A stretch of DNA of 64,000 nucleotides from Glandiceps talaboti (GCF_964340395.1 NC_135554.1:4935475-4999474); one strand, 5' to 3'; shown: positions 28,024 to 59,612, counted from the first letter of the stretch. The notes: generated from the sequence alone by a model not told the origin. A program made the numbers and translations.

Positions 28024-30330
28024 TTAAAACGTTAGTCTGTAACCGAGCACTGGGTTTTAATGTTAGTCTGTAACCGAGCACTGGGTTTTAATGTTAGTCG
28101 GTAACCGAGCACTGGGTTTTAACGTTAGTCTGTAACCGAGCACTGGGTTTTAATGTTAGTCTGTAACCGAGCACTGGGTTTTAATGTCAGTCTGTAACCG
28201 AGCACTGGGTTTTAACGTTAGTCTGTAACCGAGCACTGGGTTTTAACGTTAGTCTGTAACCGAGCACTGGGTTTTAATGTTAGTCTGTAACCGAGCACTG
28301 GGTTTTAACGTTAGTCTGTAACTGAGCACTGGGTTTTAATGTTAGTCTGTAACCGAGCACTGGGTTTTAACGTTAGTCTGTAACCGAGCACTGGGTTTTA
28401 ATGTTAGTCTGTAACTGAGCACTGGGTTTTAATGTTAGTCTGTAACTGAGCACTGGGTTTTAACGTTAGTCTGTAACTGAGCACTGGGTTTTAACGTTAG
28501 TCTGTAACAGAGCACTGGGTTTTAACGTTAGTCTGTAACTGAGCACTGGGTTTTAATGTTAGTCTGTAACCGAGCACTGGGTTTTAATGTTAGTCTGTAA
28601 CCGAGCACTGGGTTTTAATGTTAGTCTGTAACCGAGCACTGGGTTTTAATGTTAGTCTGTAACCGAGCACTGGGTTTTAACGTTAGTCTGTAACCGAGCA
28701 CTGGGTTTTAACGTTAGTCTGTAACCGAGCACTGGGTTTTAACATTAGTCTGTAACCGAGCACTGGGTTTTAATGTTAGTCTGTAACCGAGCACTGGGTT
28801 TTAATGTTAGTCTGTAACCGAGCACTGGGTTTTAACGTTAGTCTGTAACCGAGCACTGGGTTTTAATGTTAGTCTGTAACTGAGCACTGGGTTTTAATGT
28901 TAGTCTGTAACTGAGCACTGGGTTTTAACGTTAGTCTGTAACTGAGCACTGGGTTTTAACGTTAGTCTGTAACTGAGCACTGGGTTTTAATGTTAGTCTG
29001 TAACCGAGCACTGGGTTTTAATGTTAGTCTGTAACCGAGCACTGGGTTTTAATGTTAGTCTGTAACCGAGCACTGGGTTTTAACGTTAGTCTGTAACCGA
29101 GCACTGGGTTTTAACGTTAGTTTGTAACCGAGCACTGGGTTTTAACGTTAGTCTGTAACCGAGCACTGGGTTTTAATGTTAGTCTGTAACCGAGCACTGG
29201 GTTTTAACGTTAGTCTGTAACCGAACACTGGGTTTTAATGTTAGTCTGTAACCGAGCACTGGGTTTTAATGTTAGTCTGTAACCGAGCACTGGGTTTTAA
29301 CGTTAGTCTGTAACCGAGCACTGGGTTTTAACGTTAGTCTGTAACCGAGCACTGGGTTTTAACGTTAGTCTGTAACTGAGCACTGGGTTTTAATGTTAGT
29401 CTGTAACTGAGCACTGGGTTTTAACGTTAGTCTGTAACCGAGCACTGGGTTTTAACGTTAGTCTGTAACCGAGCACTGGGTTTTAAAGTTAGTCTGTAAC
29501 CGAGCACTGGGTTTTAATGTTAGTCTGTAACCGAGCACTGGGTTTTAACGTTAGTCTGTAACCGAGCACTGGGTTTTAACGTTAGTCTGTAACCGAGCAC
29601 TGGGTTTTAACGTTAGTCTGTAACCGAGCACTGGGTTTTAACGTTAGTCTGTAACCGAGCACTGGGTTTTAACGTTAGTCTGTAACCGAGCACTGGGTTT
29701 TAATGTTAGTCTGTAACCGAGCACTGGGTTTTAATGTTAGTCTGTAACCGAGCACTGGGTTTTAATGTTAGTCTGTAACCGAGCACTGGGTTTTAACGTT
29801 AGTCTGTAACCGAGCACTGGGTTTTAATGGTAGTCTGTAACCGAGCACTGAGTTTTAACGTTAGTCTGTAACCGAGCACTGGGTTTTAATGTTAGTCTGT
29901 AACCGAGCACTGGGCATGGGTTTTAATGTTAGTCTGTAACCGAGCACTGGGTTTTAACGTTAGTCTGTAACCGAGCACTGGGTTTTAACGTTAGTCTGTA
30001 ACCGAGCACTGGGTTTTAACGTTAGTCTGTAACCGAGCACTGGGTTTTAATGTTAGTCTGTAACCGAGCACTGGGTTTTAATGTTAGTCTGTAACCGAGC
30101 ACTGGGTTTTAACGTTAGTCTGTAACCGAGCACTGGGTTTTAACGTTAGTCTGTAACCGAGCACTGGGTTTTAACGTTAGTCTGTAACCGAGCACTGGGT
30201 TTTAATGTTAGTCTGTAACCGAGCACTGGGTTTTAATGTTAGTCTGTAACCGAGCACTGGGTTTTAATGTTAGTCTGTAACCGAGCACTGGGTTTTAACG
30301 TTAGTCTGTAACCCAGCACTGGGTTTTAGA
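28024..30330 (+). repeat. 31-bp minisatellite, about 74 units
   Basis: Head-to-tail units of exactly 31 bp, each with TTTTAA[C/T]GTTAGTCTG and TAAC[C/T]GAGCACTGGG. Units are about 97% alike. Nearly all variation is at two CpG sites (ACG or ATG; CCG or CTG). One unit at about 29915 carries a 6-bp insertion (CATGGG). No spacers, no ORF through the array. It ends abruptly on both sides. Confidence 0.97.
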
Positions 30331-33300
30331 TCATGACAAAATGCGAATACGTTATATACAGTAAACTTTATATGAGAGGAAATTGACATGAAGACAGTGT
30401 GGTGGGGGTGGACAGAGAGGCTAGATCACATAGACTGTGGTATTTATCGAAATATGTAGTGGTAACCGAAATATTCTGCCATTAATTTCTTTGAAAATTG
30501 CACCCTCGTAATACTCGTAAGAGTTTCTACACATGACCGAACATGTTTAATCAGTAATTGTATAGTATAGGGATTGGTTAATATTTAAATAAAAAGAACT
30601 ATCAAGAACAAGGTGTGGCTCTCAGACAAATCCTTGACTGTCACGTTTCCTATAACATGCCTGAAGATGAATCACAAATCATTGTCTACGGCGCCTATCG
30701 TCTTTTTTTATCCGAGCGATTCATCATTGTTAGCGATATGAAAGAAACAACATTCTCAGGGGACAACACAGAAAAACAAAGAAAACCATCAAAGTAAATA
30801 TAATAATATATCTCTATGAGGTACATGATATGCTGTACCATGCACAACCATCTGCTCATCTCTGAAAAGAACGTTACCAAAATGTAAACTTTCAGTCACT
30901 CTAGTAACCACGACAACCATAGAGCCGTACTGAGAAGTGTGAGTGTAAGTTTACCCAGCCAACTATAGCCGTTGCCTCCAGCATCAACTTTATTCGAATT
31001 TCGAAATCTGAAAGCATAAGATGACAAGACGTACATTTTTACCAGGGTATCCTCCTGGTATTAGATGAAACAAAGTCGTCAGCTTGTCGATCAGCACAGA
31101 AATAGGACGAGGCCAACACTACATAATACCTACGGCTCGGCAACAGATTTTTGAGCGTTTCATGGGAGACATTTGAGACAATTCTTTGAAAGCACGATTC
31201 CCTTTCTTACGGATTACAAGTGAAATGTGTCAAAATCCACGCGATGTGATATGTAACAAACGGGTATATTCTCTGCTTCTTTTTTATTAAACTTTGACAG
31301 TAAATCGCCTCTATGTTCTTTCCCAATGCATTATTTAATGCCGACAAAAACGTAAAGTGATTGGTTTTGTGTTTGTTTATCAGAAGAGACAATGTTGGCT
31401 AAGTATGGCCTCCGGGCAGGACTCTGTACCAGTTGTTGGCGATTATGCATTGCAACTGGAGTGAGAAACAACATGCAGTGTGAAAGGTAGTATAGACAGT
31501 AACGGGAAAGAGTGGACATTTAATTGATTATGTCCTAATAGATAATGAAGTTGCATTGTTGTAAAAAAAAATTGTCTGTTATTAAGAATTTTAATAACTT
31601 TGAGATTAGATCGTTTTAACACATCGCAAACGAATAGGTCACGGTGTTATCAATTATGGATGCAGTAATGACAATATCGACTGATAATAGAACACTAGAT
31701 ACTCAGAGATGTCAATCATGTGTCAACTTTACACACAACGTTCAGATTATACGTACCAAAGTTTTATAACCTGCCAAAGCAAATAATTGTAATGGTACCA
31801 ATTATATCTACATGGAGTTTGGATATTACATGTCAAACAAGGTTATTGACTTTCTACGGTTATAGCTATCAAATAGCGACATCGAGAAAGCTAGCTGTTA
31901 CACTAACAGCATCACGTTCATATTTACCTTCAGTAGTAGAACCATCATCTGAAAAAAAAGTTTATCCATGCATTAAACATTTATACAACCAAGAAATTGT
32001 ACAGATTTAATCGACACGTCATCGCTGTTTACGTTACATTTAAAATTTGGATGCACTACGTATAACAACAACGTAATAGAAGCAATGACGTCATCATTAG
32101 AGTGATGTATTGTCAGTGTCCACACAATAACGACTTTGTTTGTTTACATGCAGATACTCTAGCAATATCAAGAGGAAAGTGACTTCGAAAAGCTTTCCCT
32201 GTGGTTATGTTGACAAATATAGCAGTGCAGTCAATTTAAACAATGGGAGGCTTGTATTTCTTAACGAGGGATAATTCATTTTCAGAATTCATTGATTTAA
32301 AAAAAAAACACCGTTTCGTCGACAATTTTAATGTTTATATATTGGGGTTTGAGTGTTTATGGTTTGGAAGTGACTGAACTGTCAGTAAGCGCCTTTGAAA
32401 TAAAAACCTTAAAACGTTTGCTGTTACAATGAATTTCACAATACCGTACAGCTTTTGTGTTTGATACAACCACGCGTAAACCAGAAACTGCATATGCCAC
32501 ACTTCAATTGCAAGTCGGATCGCATTTTTGCTACATTTAGTCCAAATGAAATAAATCATTTCAATATATTGCATCTCCATGCAGACATTCGGGCGTTGAT
32601 GTTTTTCTTAGTACGAAACACCCCATGAAGGGCACGTATTTCCTTTATAGTGTTCATTTAATGTTTGTATAGTGGCATGTGTAGTTCATTTCACTTAGAC
32701 AAAATGCAGCAATAAACGTTACTAATTCAATCTTGCTATCTTGAAGTGTAGCATGTCCAGCTTCTTATTTGGCTTCTGTGTGGTTGCATTAAACAGAAAA
32801 GCTGCACGGTATTGTGAATTTCGCTGTACTTAACAACCGTTAACAACGCTGTACATAACAACCGTTCATATGGCGTAGTGTGCAGAGATGAGAACTTACA
32901 TTTTGGAAGGAATTGGTCCCAAAGTTGCATTCACATTCTAGACAAATTGCAAGAAATATCTTATAAAATACCAAATATTTCATATAATTTTCAAATATTA
33001 CAGGACAATCGATCGTACAATGATATCTAAAAATTCACCCGCTTTGTTGTATTGACTCTATAGTAATTGAAGGACAGACATTAAAACAGACAAACCAATA
33101 TATATATATAGATGACGTATTGCATCAATCAACAAGATTAACATCGTCCTTGCCACTCACCAGACAATTGTAATATGCATATAATGAAACACATCATGCA
33201 TATATCTAATCACATGGAGGACATATTCATTATCCTGTATGTTTTGTGCTTGTGATATGAACCATTTGTTATTTTAGAACGTTCAGTAAATATCACACAA

Positions 33301-34090
33301 ATGACACATACCGAAATGCAATACGTTCGATTTTTGGATTAATTTAGTGAACCTTCACTAGTCTATATTTAAATTATTGGCACATTTATAAATCAACTGT
33401 ATACAGTCTATTGTTCTAATGATTAGAGTGTGTCTATAGATTATAGTGGTTTGTTCTCAAACAATTCCATGACCCCTTTTTACCATCATTTGGCATCGAT
33501 CATAATGACACTAAACATTCAAATTAAAGCATATGGTGACCATTTATATGTAAAATCAAAACTTTCAAGTGACTACAATATTATCAAAGGCAGTATTCTA
33601 GCAACATATACTGTACTAGTAGTAGGTAGTGAAAATCTGAGCTACTTTGGGTTACTGCCAATGTGATATCATATGCACTGACTTAGTCAAAAAATAATTT
33701 AAAAACGAGTAGATTCGGGTACAACGACCACAAACACCAAATTTTCAACGGAAACATTTTTTCTGGACCTTTTTTAACGTTTAAATATGGCTTACATGCT
33801 GTATAACTGCAAATCAACGTTTCCATCAGTGAGAAAATTGAAATGATGTCTGTCTAGCATTCCATTGTGTGAATTCAAATGAAATGGAATATGAACTGTA
33901 ATTATTATCACTGACCTCTTACCTCTGACAGTTTCAGAATCTAAAAAACCTAACCTGGAATCGGTATCTTTTTTATGTATACCATGATTTTGAACATTGA
34001 TGATATGAAGCTCTGTGCAATTTACACACGTACGATCTCTTACATATAATATTATAAGATTACAAAATGTATATCTATATATATAATAAA

Positions 34091-34091
<1 letters not shown>

Positions 34092-34150
<59 letters not shown>
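34092..34150 (+). repeat. TATG microsatellite
   Basis: About 14 TATG units. Confidence 0.95.
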
Positions 34151-37100
34151 TATATATGTATACATAGAGTTTCATTCTTCCTTCGCCAAGTAGAGCGCTC
34201 AATCACCTTGGAGAGCATATCATACATAAAATGAAAGAAGACGAGTATGATATTACATTATGGATTTACGCTATGGACTGTTTCACCAGAAGGATCTTCA
34301 GGCGTAATATTGCAGTCGTTCACTGCTGCTTTATGTCTCAGGCTACTGACGTGGTCTGAGTTTGTTATATATAATAGAAGTTGCAGAAGTAAAGTCATCC
34401 GAATCGAAAATATATTTTCCAAAAAACATAGATATTTCAATAAAGACACAATACTTTCGTTAACCTCATACAGATGGAAGAGGGTGATATTCAGACAAAC
34501 GTGTAGACAGAGAATACTTATAATATCTTGTAACATCTCAGTACCAAGAGAACAAAGACACCGGTTTTGCATGAACTGATTATGATGCACAACCGAATCG
34601 GTCTACTCTTTTAATCATAAAATAGTATTGTGCTTATCGATGGCAATGTTTCTCATGGGGGATGCCGAGCTTTTATTTCAAACTATCAACTTAATTTGAG
34701 GTATCATGTGAAGCGCAGCACGAACCGCTGTGGATTTGATAAAATGCCGGCAAATACTTACAAAAGTCTCTCGCCTGTGGAAATCCATCATTGATCGCTG
34801 AACCAAATATACTTAAATTGCAAGTCGCCACCCAGATTTAACGAGGTCAGATCGCAGTGAGTGTCGTCAATCTGGCTTCTACACTTCTACAAGAATACCT
34901 AGTACTTATTTCTGGACAATGATATGAAATGTTTGCTAAGTGTTTACTTTAAGAACACCTTTTAAAAGCTTGACAGCTGTAAACTTTACTTTTCTTTTTT
35001 CGGTAATTTTGATGAGCAGATATCTAAGTTCTGTGGTGATAATTGGAGTCTAGGGGCAATAAACATAGCATTCTTCCAAATTAAAAGAGACAAAAAGACA
35101 AAAACAAATCTGGTAGCCTTAAAATCTCAGTAGGATAGCGTGACTTTCCATTACTACTTTCATTGCTTCAAAGTGGTAGGGGTAATTTCATTACCTTGTA
35201 TTCACATTAATGGCTAAACCCCTAAAAAGTACAAGCCGAGGTAAGATTGTATGTCAACAGTACATATGCACAGGTGCGTAAAAACTCAACGAATAACGAG
35301 ACTGCTAATCCCTCGACAGACATGTCATGTTTTACGACTTTGTTTTGTTACATATCTACTCACAAAAATAATAGAAGCACTCTCTTATTCGCCGACATAT
35401 TGTCACAAACATATGATACTAAGACACACGATATTTGAAAACGCATATAGTCTGAACAATCTATGAAACATTTTGAAGAATATGATTCAAGACAGATTAT
35501 TTTTTTATTCTTCTGATTACTGCTAACCATAAAATCCTTCGTAAAAGAAGTAATGGCGCGTCTACATTTCAATCTCACTGCACCTGGTATGCGTAATGAT
35601 TAGAAACAGTCTTTATAAAATAAAATAAAAATGGGAGAGTTTACTCACGCTGAATAAAATGCTGATTGTTTCAAAGGGTCATACGCATATCATAAAGTAT
35701 ATTGACATGAATCGAATCTAAAATCACAACCATGTACTTGAACCCTAGTACTTGCAAGTATCAGCTATTCTGTTTAGCTTCAGACGGGCTGCAACTACTA
35801 TAAACGGTTTGCTACATGTGTTCAGACCATTTACCCTGACATTCAGACACAATGTAATATCATTCAAACCTTGAAAAAAAGATTAGGTCCGTTTATGGCT
35901 TCATATGAACGCCATTTTATCTATAGCTTTATCTTTCAGTTTATGAATACTGGCACTTATATATCTTCAAATTCCACATTTTCATTGCCATTCTTGAACT
36001 AAAGATACTTTCAAGTGTTTCCTTCATCACATTTGGGGGACGACACTTCTGTTTAATAATTGGTGTACATGTTGAACTACATCAGGTAAGCCTTAAGGGC
36101 AAAGGTTAACAGCAATATTTGAATTCAATCTGAACATATGTCAGAAACTGTGTACCCTGCTAATGTGACTAATGAGTCTAGCATCAAAGAGCTATTCACC
36201 AATCGCAACACCGACCTTAACCCAATATCAACTGTCAAGGTCAATTTGTACCTTAGTTTAGTTAAAATGAACACTTGTTTAAGTGACAAGGTGATTCTGT
36301 CACGTGAGCAATGTCAAATGAATGATATCATTGGATGTTGTTACTCTCAATGTTAGGTTTATGGTCATCCTACGAAAGATTATATATAGCACGTCAATTT
36401 AGCTGATATTACTACTGTGTTGTAGATTACCAGATAATACATTAAATCAGAATTAAAATAAAGATTAAGTCTTTGTGGTGTTCTAAAATCCCATCTCAGC
36501 TTCGATTTTATGAGAGGAGATTTTGTATTAATCGTCAATGGATAAAATCTGAAATCTCTTAGTTTATCACTTTTCCCAGGACACTAACCCAGCTCTTCTC
36601 CTACCGATTGACTAGTTAATTGTTACAAGGAAATGCCTGTGGTTACTGAACAGAACTGTGTCTTTTTTTGTTAGACATGGTTGTAAGAGAACCTGGTGAA
36701 AGTTGTTGCCTAATGAGAAAGCATACATAGGGAAGCTATGAGAAAGTAAGAATATAATCGGATGGCTCGAATATCAGCACTGAAATTCTAGGTAGCATGG
36801 ATGTTAGTACTGCGTGGAAGTACACAATCCAACAATCACATCACCCGAATGTCTTGGACACAAATGTTGAAATCAAGTGTTACTTCTGGAAGCAAATGAT
36901 AATTACCACACATTGATGAGAGATATCAAAGGGTAAAAGTTTAACAATAAAGAGGACTTTTACAAAGATAACTGTTTCGTACGTTAGATGAACACGTCAA
37001 GAATCTTCACATTTGACATAATGTTGGAAAGACTTATTGCATTGGGAAAGGAAACCGTTGACTTCCCTCGAAATTGCAAAGGGCAAATCAAGAAAAGATC

Positions 37101-38154
37101 TCCTGTAAATATAAATAAAATAAATTATATAAGAAAAATTATTTGAATGTGAATTCGAGAGGCAAGATTAACTACAATAAATGAAATCTCGACATAATTT
37201 AGTATATTTTTTTCCTTAATATTTATAATATTTATAAGGATAATGACTGCACTATACTATAGTTCGCGTGTTTTTCACACTATTTTATTTACATTTTATC
37301 CGTATATATCAGACCATACCACTCTATAGTGCTATCACTTCTAACTATATTGACTATTGCGTTTGCTACCTAAACACAATTTTGATGTAACAATGTACTT
37401 TTCCAGTAAGTTCTGTGGAACACTTTGTCGATGAATGGCTAGAATGGAGAATTGTCAGCCTGTCATGTCGTATACCAATTCACATTTTGTTTACAATAAA
37501 AGCGAGTGAATAGTGGCATTCAAATCAGTTGATAACGTCAATTGCCACATTTTACCGGCACATTGTCATGCAAAAACTACCCACTACTTTACCGTAGGTT
37601 CCTGCACTTCACTTAAATACAACATTCACGAGTCATTTTGGCATCTCTAATTGACTGAACATTATACACACCAAGCCGTTGAATACTATCACATTATATT
37701 CCAGTCGTATTTACAGTCTGGTGGAGTCCATTGACATTTCAAATATTAATGGAAATATTTTCAAACTCATTGTTGATGCTTCTGGTTTCGTTGTGCCGTG
37801 TGCTAATTTTGTTCGTGTTTCTCCTTTATCACATACCACCTTTTAGCACTTGCCTTAGCAATATACCCCCCCCCCTCAATTTTTTTTTTAAATTAAAAAA
37901 AAAAAACATATAAAAAAAATTAAAAAATTAAAGTAATTGTTCAATTGTAGAAATGTACTAAAAGACTGGCTGGATTAGCTTTTTCTGTTTTCCGTTCGCT
38001 TTTACCAAAGAATGTAAACTATTTCTTCTTTTCAATACTGTAACGAATTGGTAATAAATACATAAATGATATTATATAATGATAAGTTTATTAATAAAAA
38101 GAGCGTTGACAGTATAGGATTTCAGAAATAGGGATTTAAATATTTAGGGAAAGG

Positions 38155-38252
38155 AACCTCATAACATCTCCCTGCACTCTGTTTGGTTTTCACAACACCT
38201 CTCTGCACTCTGTTTGGTGTTCACAACATCTCCCTGCACTCTTGTTTAGTGG
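38155..38252 (+). repeat. Three-copy tandem repeat of about 35 bp
   Basis: TCACAACATCTCCCTGCACT and CTGTTTGGT recur three times with small changes. Confidence 0.7.
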
Positions 38253-39358
38253 TCCGATGTTGTGTAAACAATTTGCAATGTGAAATTTCAAAACTGGGAC
38301 CGTGGTCTTAAAAACCACAACTAATATCATATGATAGCAACAACAACAAAATGTATACGAATACTTGATACACAGCTCTATGAGATAAACTTTGCATTAG
38401 CAAACAACTCCGGTTTATCAATATGTGAGAGACTGTGTATTTGTTATCCATGAACCTTTCCATTAACTCATCACAAAACCTTACATTCATGTGAAGACAC
38501 GAATATTACACAATTTATCTTTGAACTTTCAAATTCAATTGGCGATGTTTTAATTCTGTCATTGAATCCTTCCATATAGCCCTGAATGTTCATTAATTCC
38601 AAACATAAGGTAATCTAATTTGAATACAAATTGAAACATAATTATCAGGATTGACCTTACGTTTATGATTTCAATGTCATACATATAAATGACTAACACA
38701 GCAAGACAAGCAGAATAACACAAACATTACCTTTATCCGTTTGACGCCAACACTACGTCATAATTCTTTCATGCCCCTCTACATCGTAATATCTTGAGGC
38801 TTTTACACCACTTCAAAGTTTCAGGACTGAAAAATAAATTCTCTGTTTTACCAGGAGCATCGTTTGCCATCTTGGCAGTTTTTAAGCCGAATTGAATAGT
38901 GAGCAGACTTGCGTACGCAATATAATCGCCTTTTTTGTGCAGTAATACCAACCAATTTTGACCAGATTTACAACGTTCAGTACACTCTCTCCATGTTTAT
39001 CATCTATTCATTTTAAAGAAATGTCATTGCTTTTCAAAAAATTTTTAAACTAAAATAATGGCTGAAATATTACACGGCAAGCAAGCACATAGGCATTATG
39101 AAAATGTAGAAGAGATGTTTTCAACTGCCCTGTTTATAAGCTACATTCACATTTCATTGAGTGGCTTTGGCTATCAGTTTCTCTGATCAGTGAAACTGGA
39201 CCAATTTTTACCTGACAATTACCTTTGAAGAAGTAGATTGACTACCCTATAGAATTTAGACTTCCATAACGATGTATCAATGATAAGCTTACAACGGAAA
39301 TTTTCAGTTTGATCATATAAATATCTTATCCATAGCATGCGTCGTAAGTACTCACAAT

Positions 39359-39665
<307 letters not shown>

Positions 39666-39689
39666 AGAATTCACTACTTTATTGACAAT

Positions 39690-39847
39690 GTGCCTGGGAA
39701 TAAGAACGGGAAATAAAACCATCTGAGATTTCGTCATTGAATCACCAATCACAAGTGGCTGTAGAATTTTCCTGTCAGCAAAGTTGATATAAACGTGAAA
39801 ATGCGTCATCAAACCATTTATATCATCACGCAATTTGACGATACTAC
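39690..39847 (+). repeat. Dispersed repeat behind a microsatellite, copy 1
   Basis: From AATAAGAACGGGAAATAA to GCAATTTGACGATACTA it aligns at about 70% with 49168-49329. A CTGT repeat precedes it. Confidence 0.55.
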
Positions 39848-39856
39848 AATTTAGTT

Positions 39857-40026
39857 AAATAATAACACATGCAAGCGAGGGCAATATCACAATTTAGTGC
39901 CTCCACAAGGGTTGGTACTCTTTACCAAGCTTTTGATGATGGCCAAGCCAAAAGTTTGGTAAAGAGTGCCAGCCCAAGGGCAGGCATTAAGTTGTGATAT
40001 TTCCCGAGCGCATGTGTTATTAATTT
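39857..40026. mobile_element. Foldback MITE
   Basis: Left arm 39857-39936 and right arm 39949-40026 are inverted copies, about 80% alike, with ends AATAACACATGC and GCATGTGTTATT and a loop of about 12 bases. Shared internal words are CTCTTTACCAA and AATATCACAA. No ORF. Target-site duplication unclear. Confidence 0.65.
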
Positions 40027-40401
40027 TATTACACCGTTCACTCATCATTCGTCCAATCATTCACTCGCTACTCTTCATTCATCATCATTTGTCATCGATA
40101 GAAAAGTTTCCCTTTCAAGGTGCATTTCCAAATTGTACTTGCAGTTAAGCTTCGAATATGGACATTGCATGCATTATTTGTAGGAGCTCGAGTGTCCCAC
40201 AGCTAATCTGTAATTGTATTTATTCAAATGTTTGCAAGAAATAAGCTTGTGTGGCTTACTGTAGTTAGTTTGTCATCTAGAGCGCGTAAAACTGGAAAAC
40301 ATGCGCAGAATATATGTGCAACGGTCGAAATAAATCCAGAGGGCAATAGTGGCGGGCATTAGTCTGCTGTGCACGCGCGGGCAACATCTGATGTGCAGGG
40401 A

Positions 40402-40456
<55 letters not shown>

Positions 40457-40470
40457 TTGTCTCTCTCTCT
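40402..40470 (+). repeat. CTGT and CT microsatellite
   Basis: About 11 CTGT units followed by CT, 400 bp before exon A of the receptor gene. Confidence 0.9.
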
Positions 40471-40852
40471 CAAGAAATAAAAGACACATCATAATATTAG
40501 ATGTTTAGAGTTATGTGGCATTGCACGTTATATCTGATTAACTTACACTTTTGTGATATATGGATTTCATCATTGTCATGACCATATCAGTGTCATATCA
40601 TATGTGTCTATATGTTCCATTTACCTTTCCACTCCCTTATATAGTTTTATTTCATTGAAATCCATACTTTATGATATTTCTCCAAAACAGTTCAGAAAAC
40701 TGTCACCTAAGAGATATTCATATTCGTCGTCAATAGAAACATTTCCAGAAAGTTGGTATGTTTGCAATTATGCTTTTTAGGAGTTGATACTGACGTATTT
40801 GTTTACAAAAGATTATTCAGATTAACATTTGATGTGCATTTTTATATTACAG

Positions 40853-57473
<16,621 letters not shown>

Positions 57474-59612
57474 CAGTGGAGAGTTGTAAGCCAATTGTAA
57501 TTGGTGATTTATGTTTTAACTGCGTAACATGGTTATGTGAAAAGTACTGTCAATCGTTGTCTTCAAAACACACGTATGTACTGCAACCTCATTATTGCAG
57601 GGAAGAATCACCGACATCGTTCGGAGATATAACGGATGGCTGCCGTAGCCATCTACATGTGACCATCCACACTCTATCAGCTGATTCAGTTTCAGATAGG
57701 ATGATGCTACATGTGACAAGTCATCCATCTTTGTCTTCCATCTTTTTTCGAACACAAAGTCATGTTCTGACAAGGGTCAAGGGTCATGTACTGTGATCAT
57801 TCGTTCAATCAACTGGGTCATGGTGACGTCATGACGTCTCAATATACAGTACTAGGCAATTTAGTGAACCAGAAATAAGACTCATCTTTATACCAAGGAG
57901 GCAATTTTGTTAAAAAATTATTACATTAATGAGTTTCTCTAATTTAGTGAACGACTTCATGTAAACAAATATTGGATCATATTGATAATAAGTAAGATAT
58001 GTTTGTGTCTGGCATGAAAGCCAATACTGCCATCTTTATATTATCGCTACTGTTAATATTACATCTAGTACGTTTGGTAACTATGTTAATCGCAAATATT
58101 TAAATTGTCATAGTCCCTCTGGTCAGAGTTCACTTTTGATTACAATAAGTTCTTTATTTCTGTCCACCCATGTTTAGTCCATTCTTTTGGTTGTTGAATG
58201 TCATGATCAATGAAATGTGGATGAACTTGAGCTTGTACTCACGTTTGGTTTGTGAATACCAGGTGTACGCGTCGATGAAGTCACGTATTAAGCATTTATT
58301 TAAAATTGATGCTTAAGTCACTGTTAAGATTTACCTAAAATATAATGTTACTATAGGGGAACAGTTCATACTTTGACATCAGCTCAAGAGCAACGGAAAT
58401 CAAATTACGAGTCCCTATATGTTACCAAATATATACATAAACTTCAAGTTTTGTGTTCATAGTATATGTATGGAGGATCATGGGGATATACAACTCGGAT
58501 TTGGCCACCCTAATCCCACGTTGCCAAGCAACAACAAACGAATTATTATAGATGATAAAAATCCTAATTCAATAATAACTAAGTGTGATCAGCTTCGAGA
58601 GCATACTACTCTCCGCACAATATAAATATAAATTGATAACTTTAGTCTGGTAAAACTTTAACATTGACAGTAGTATAGGTCGAATTGTAAATCAATCGTG
58701 GTTTTATATGTAAAAGTGTCGTCATGGGGATTTGATCAAGAACCCTATTAGTAAGATATGGAAAGCAGAGAAGGCGTTCTGATTAAGGAAGGGAAGATGA
58801 TATCAAGATTAATCCGTTTGTTTATGATTAACTCGTTATAAGAGGAAATACCTTGATACCTATTTACGGCGAACATACCGAATCCTTCGGGAGATGTAAG
58901 TATTCAATCAACGTAGTAACACCTTTTCTATTTCACTGTTGAGAAAAGAAAACATCTCCTCAGGTCTACAGAGTTGGCGAGCTATAAGATATTTGGCGAC
59001 TTCTAAAGTATCATGCTTTATACTCAGGACACGTCTATCAGCGTGTAGGCACTGAGATTCGTTAGAATTCTGCTTTAACAAACTAATTTGTAATATCGAA
59101 ATTTGTAAATAATTGGAAGGTATATTTAGCTGTTATTTATTCTGAGAATCAATTTTCATCGTATCAAAGTGCCTTTCGACATTCGCACACGGTTGGAGCA
59201 GGGTTAACCACCCCTAACCAACTAACATATAAATTAAGTATACATTGGTCAACTCATATCTTAAAGCGGATGATTATTTTGTAAGTTTAGGTTGTTGGTT
59301 TATTACTTTACTTGCTGAACACAGCAAGGTTGCAATCGGAGGGGGGGGGGGGTTGTTAACATTCATTCAACTTGCAACTTTGCAGACTCCCCTCAAATAC
59401 AACCATGTTGTCTTCAACAGCAACTGTGCTACTATCTATTATATACTCAACTTACTAAAATAACCTACTTTGATTGTAAATGTTTATGTTACGTATAGTG
59501 TTCTAGAGAACGCTTCCTTTTCAGCTGAATCATGCCGTAGATCATTGTATTTGTAGACAGGAAAATGACGCATAATGTATGAATATCATATACATCTAAA
59601 AAATAAAATAAA
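57474..59612 (+). other. Probable 3' UTR of the GRIN3-like gene, with tandem poly(A) signals
   Basis: After the TGA at 57471 there is no recognisable exon. The first canonical AATAAA on the plus strand that I see is at 59602-59607, with a second copy at 59607-59612. That would give a 3' UTR of about 2.1 kb, which is plausible for a receptor gene. An earlier non-canonical signal is possible; RNA evidence would decide. Confidence 0.35.

Larger units (their letters stand above)
30331..39356. other. No gene recognised
   Basis: Possible large 5' intron of the receptor gene. The frames at 31720, 34247 and 36138 have no recognisable domain. An open stretch with splice-like ends at 35940-36085 does not match the expected ATD. 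Confidence 0.5.

Noticed and set aside
28024-30330. CRISPR-like array of regular repeats
   Set aside because: Units are contiguous 31-bp copies without unique spacers, in an animal-type genome; it is a minisatellite.
35940-36085. Open stretch between TTTCAG and GTAAGC as an upstream exon
   Set aside because: The translation is hydrophobic and does not resemble the expected ATD segment.
40829-40852. ATG just before exon A as a start codon
   Set aside because: It lies in the polypyrimidine/acceptor region; the protein would begin in the middle of the ATD without a signal peptide.
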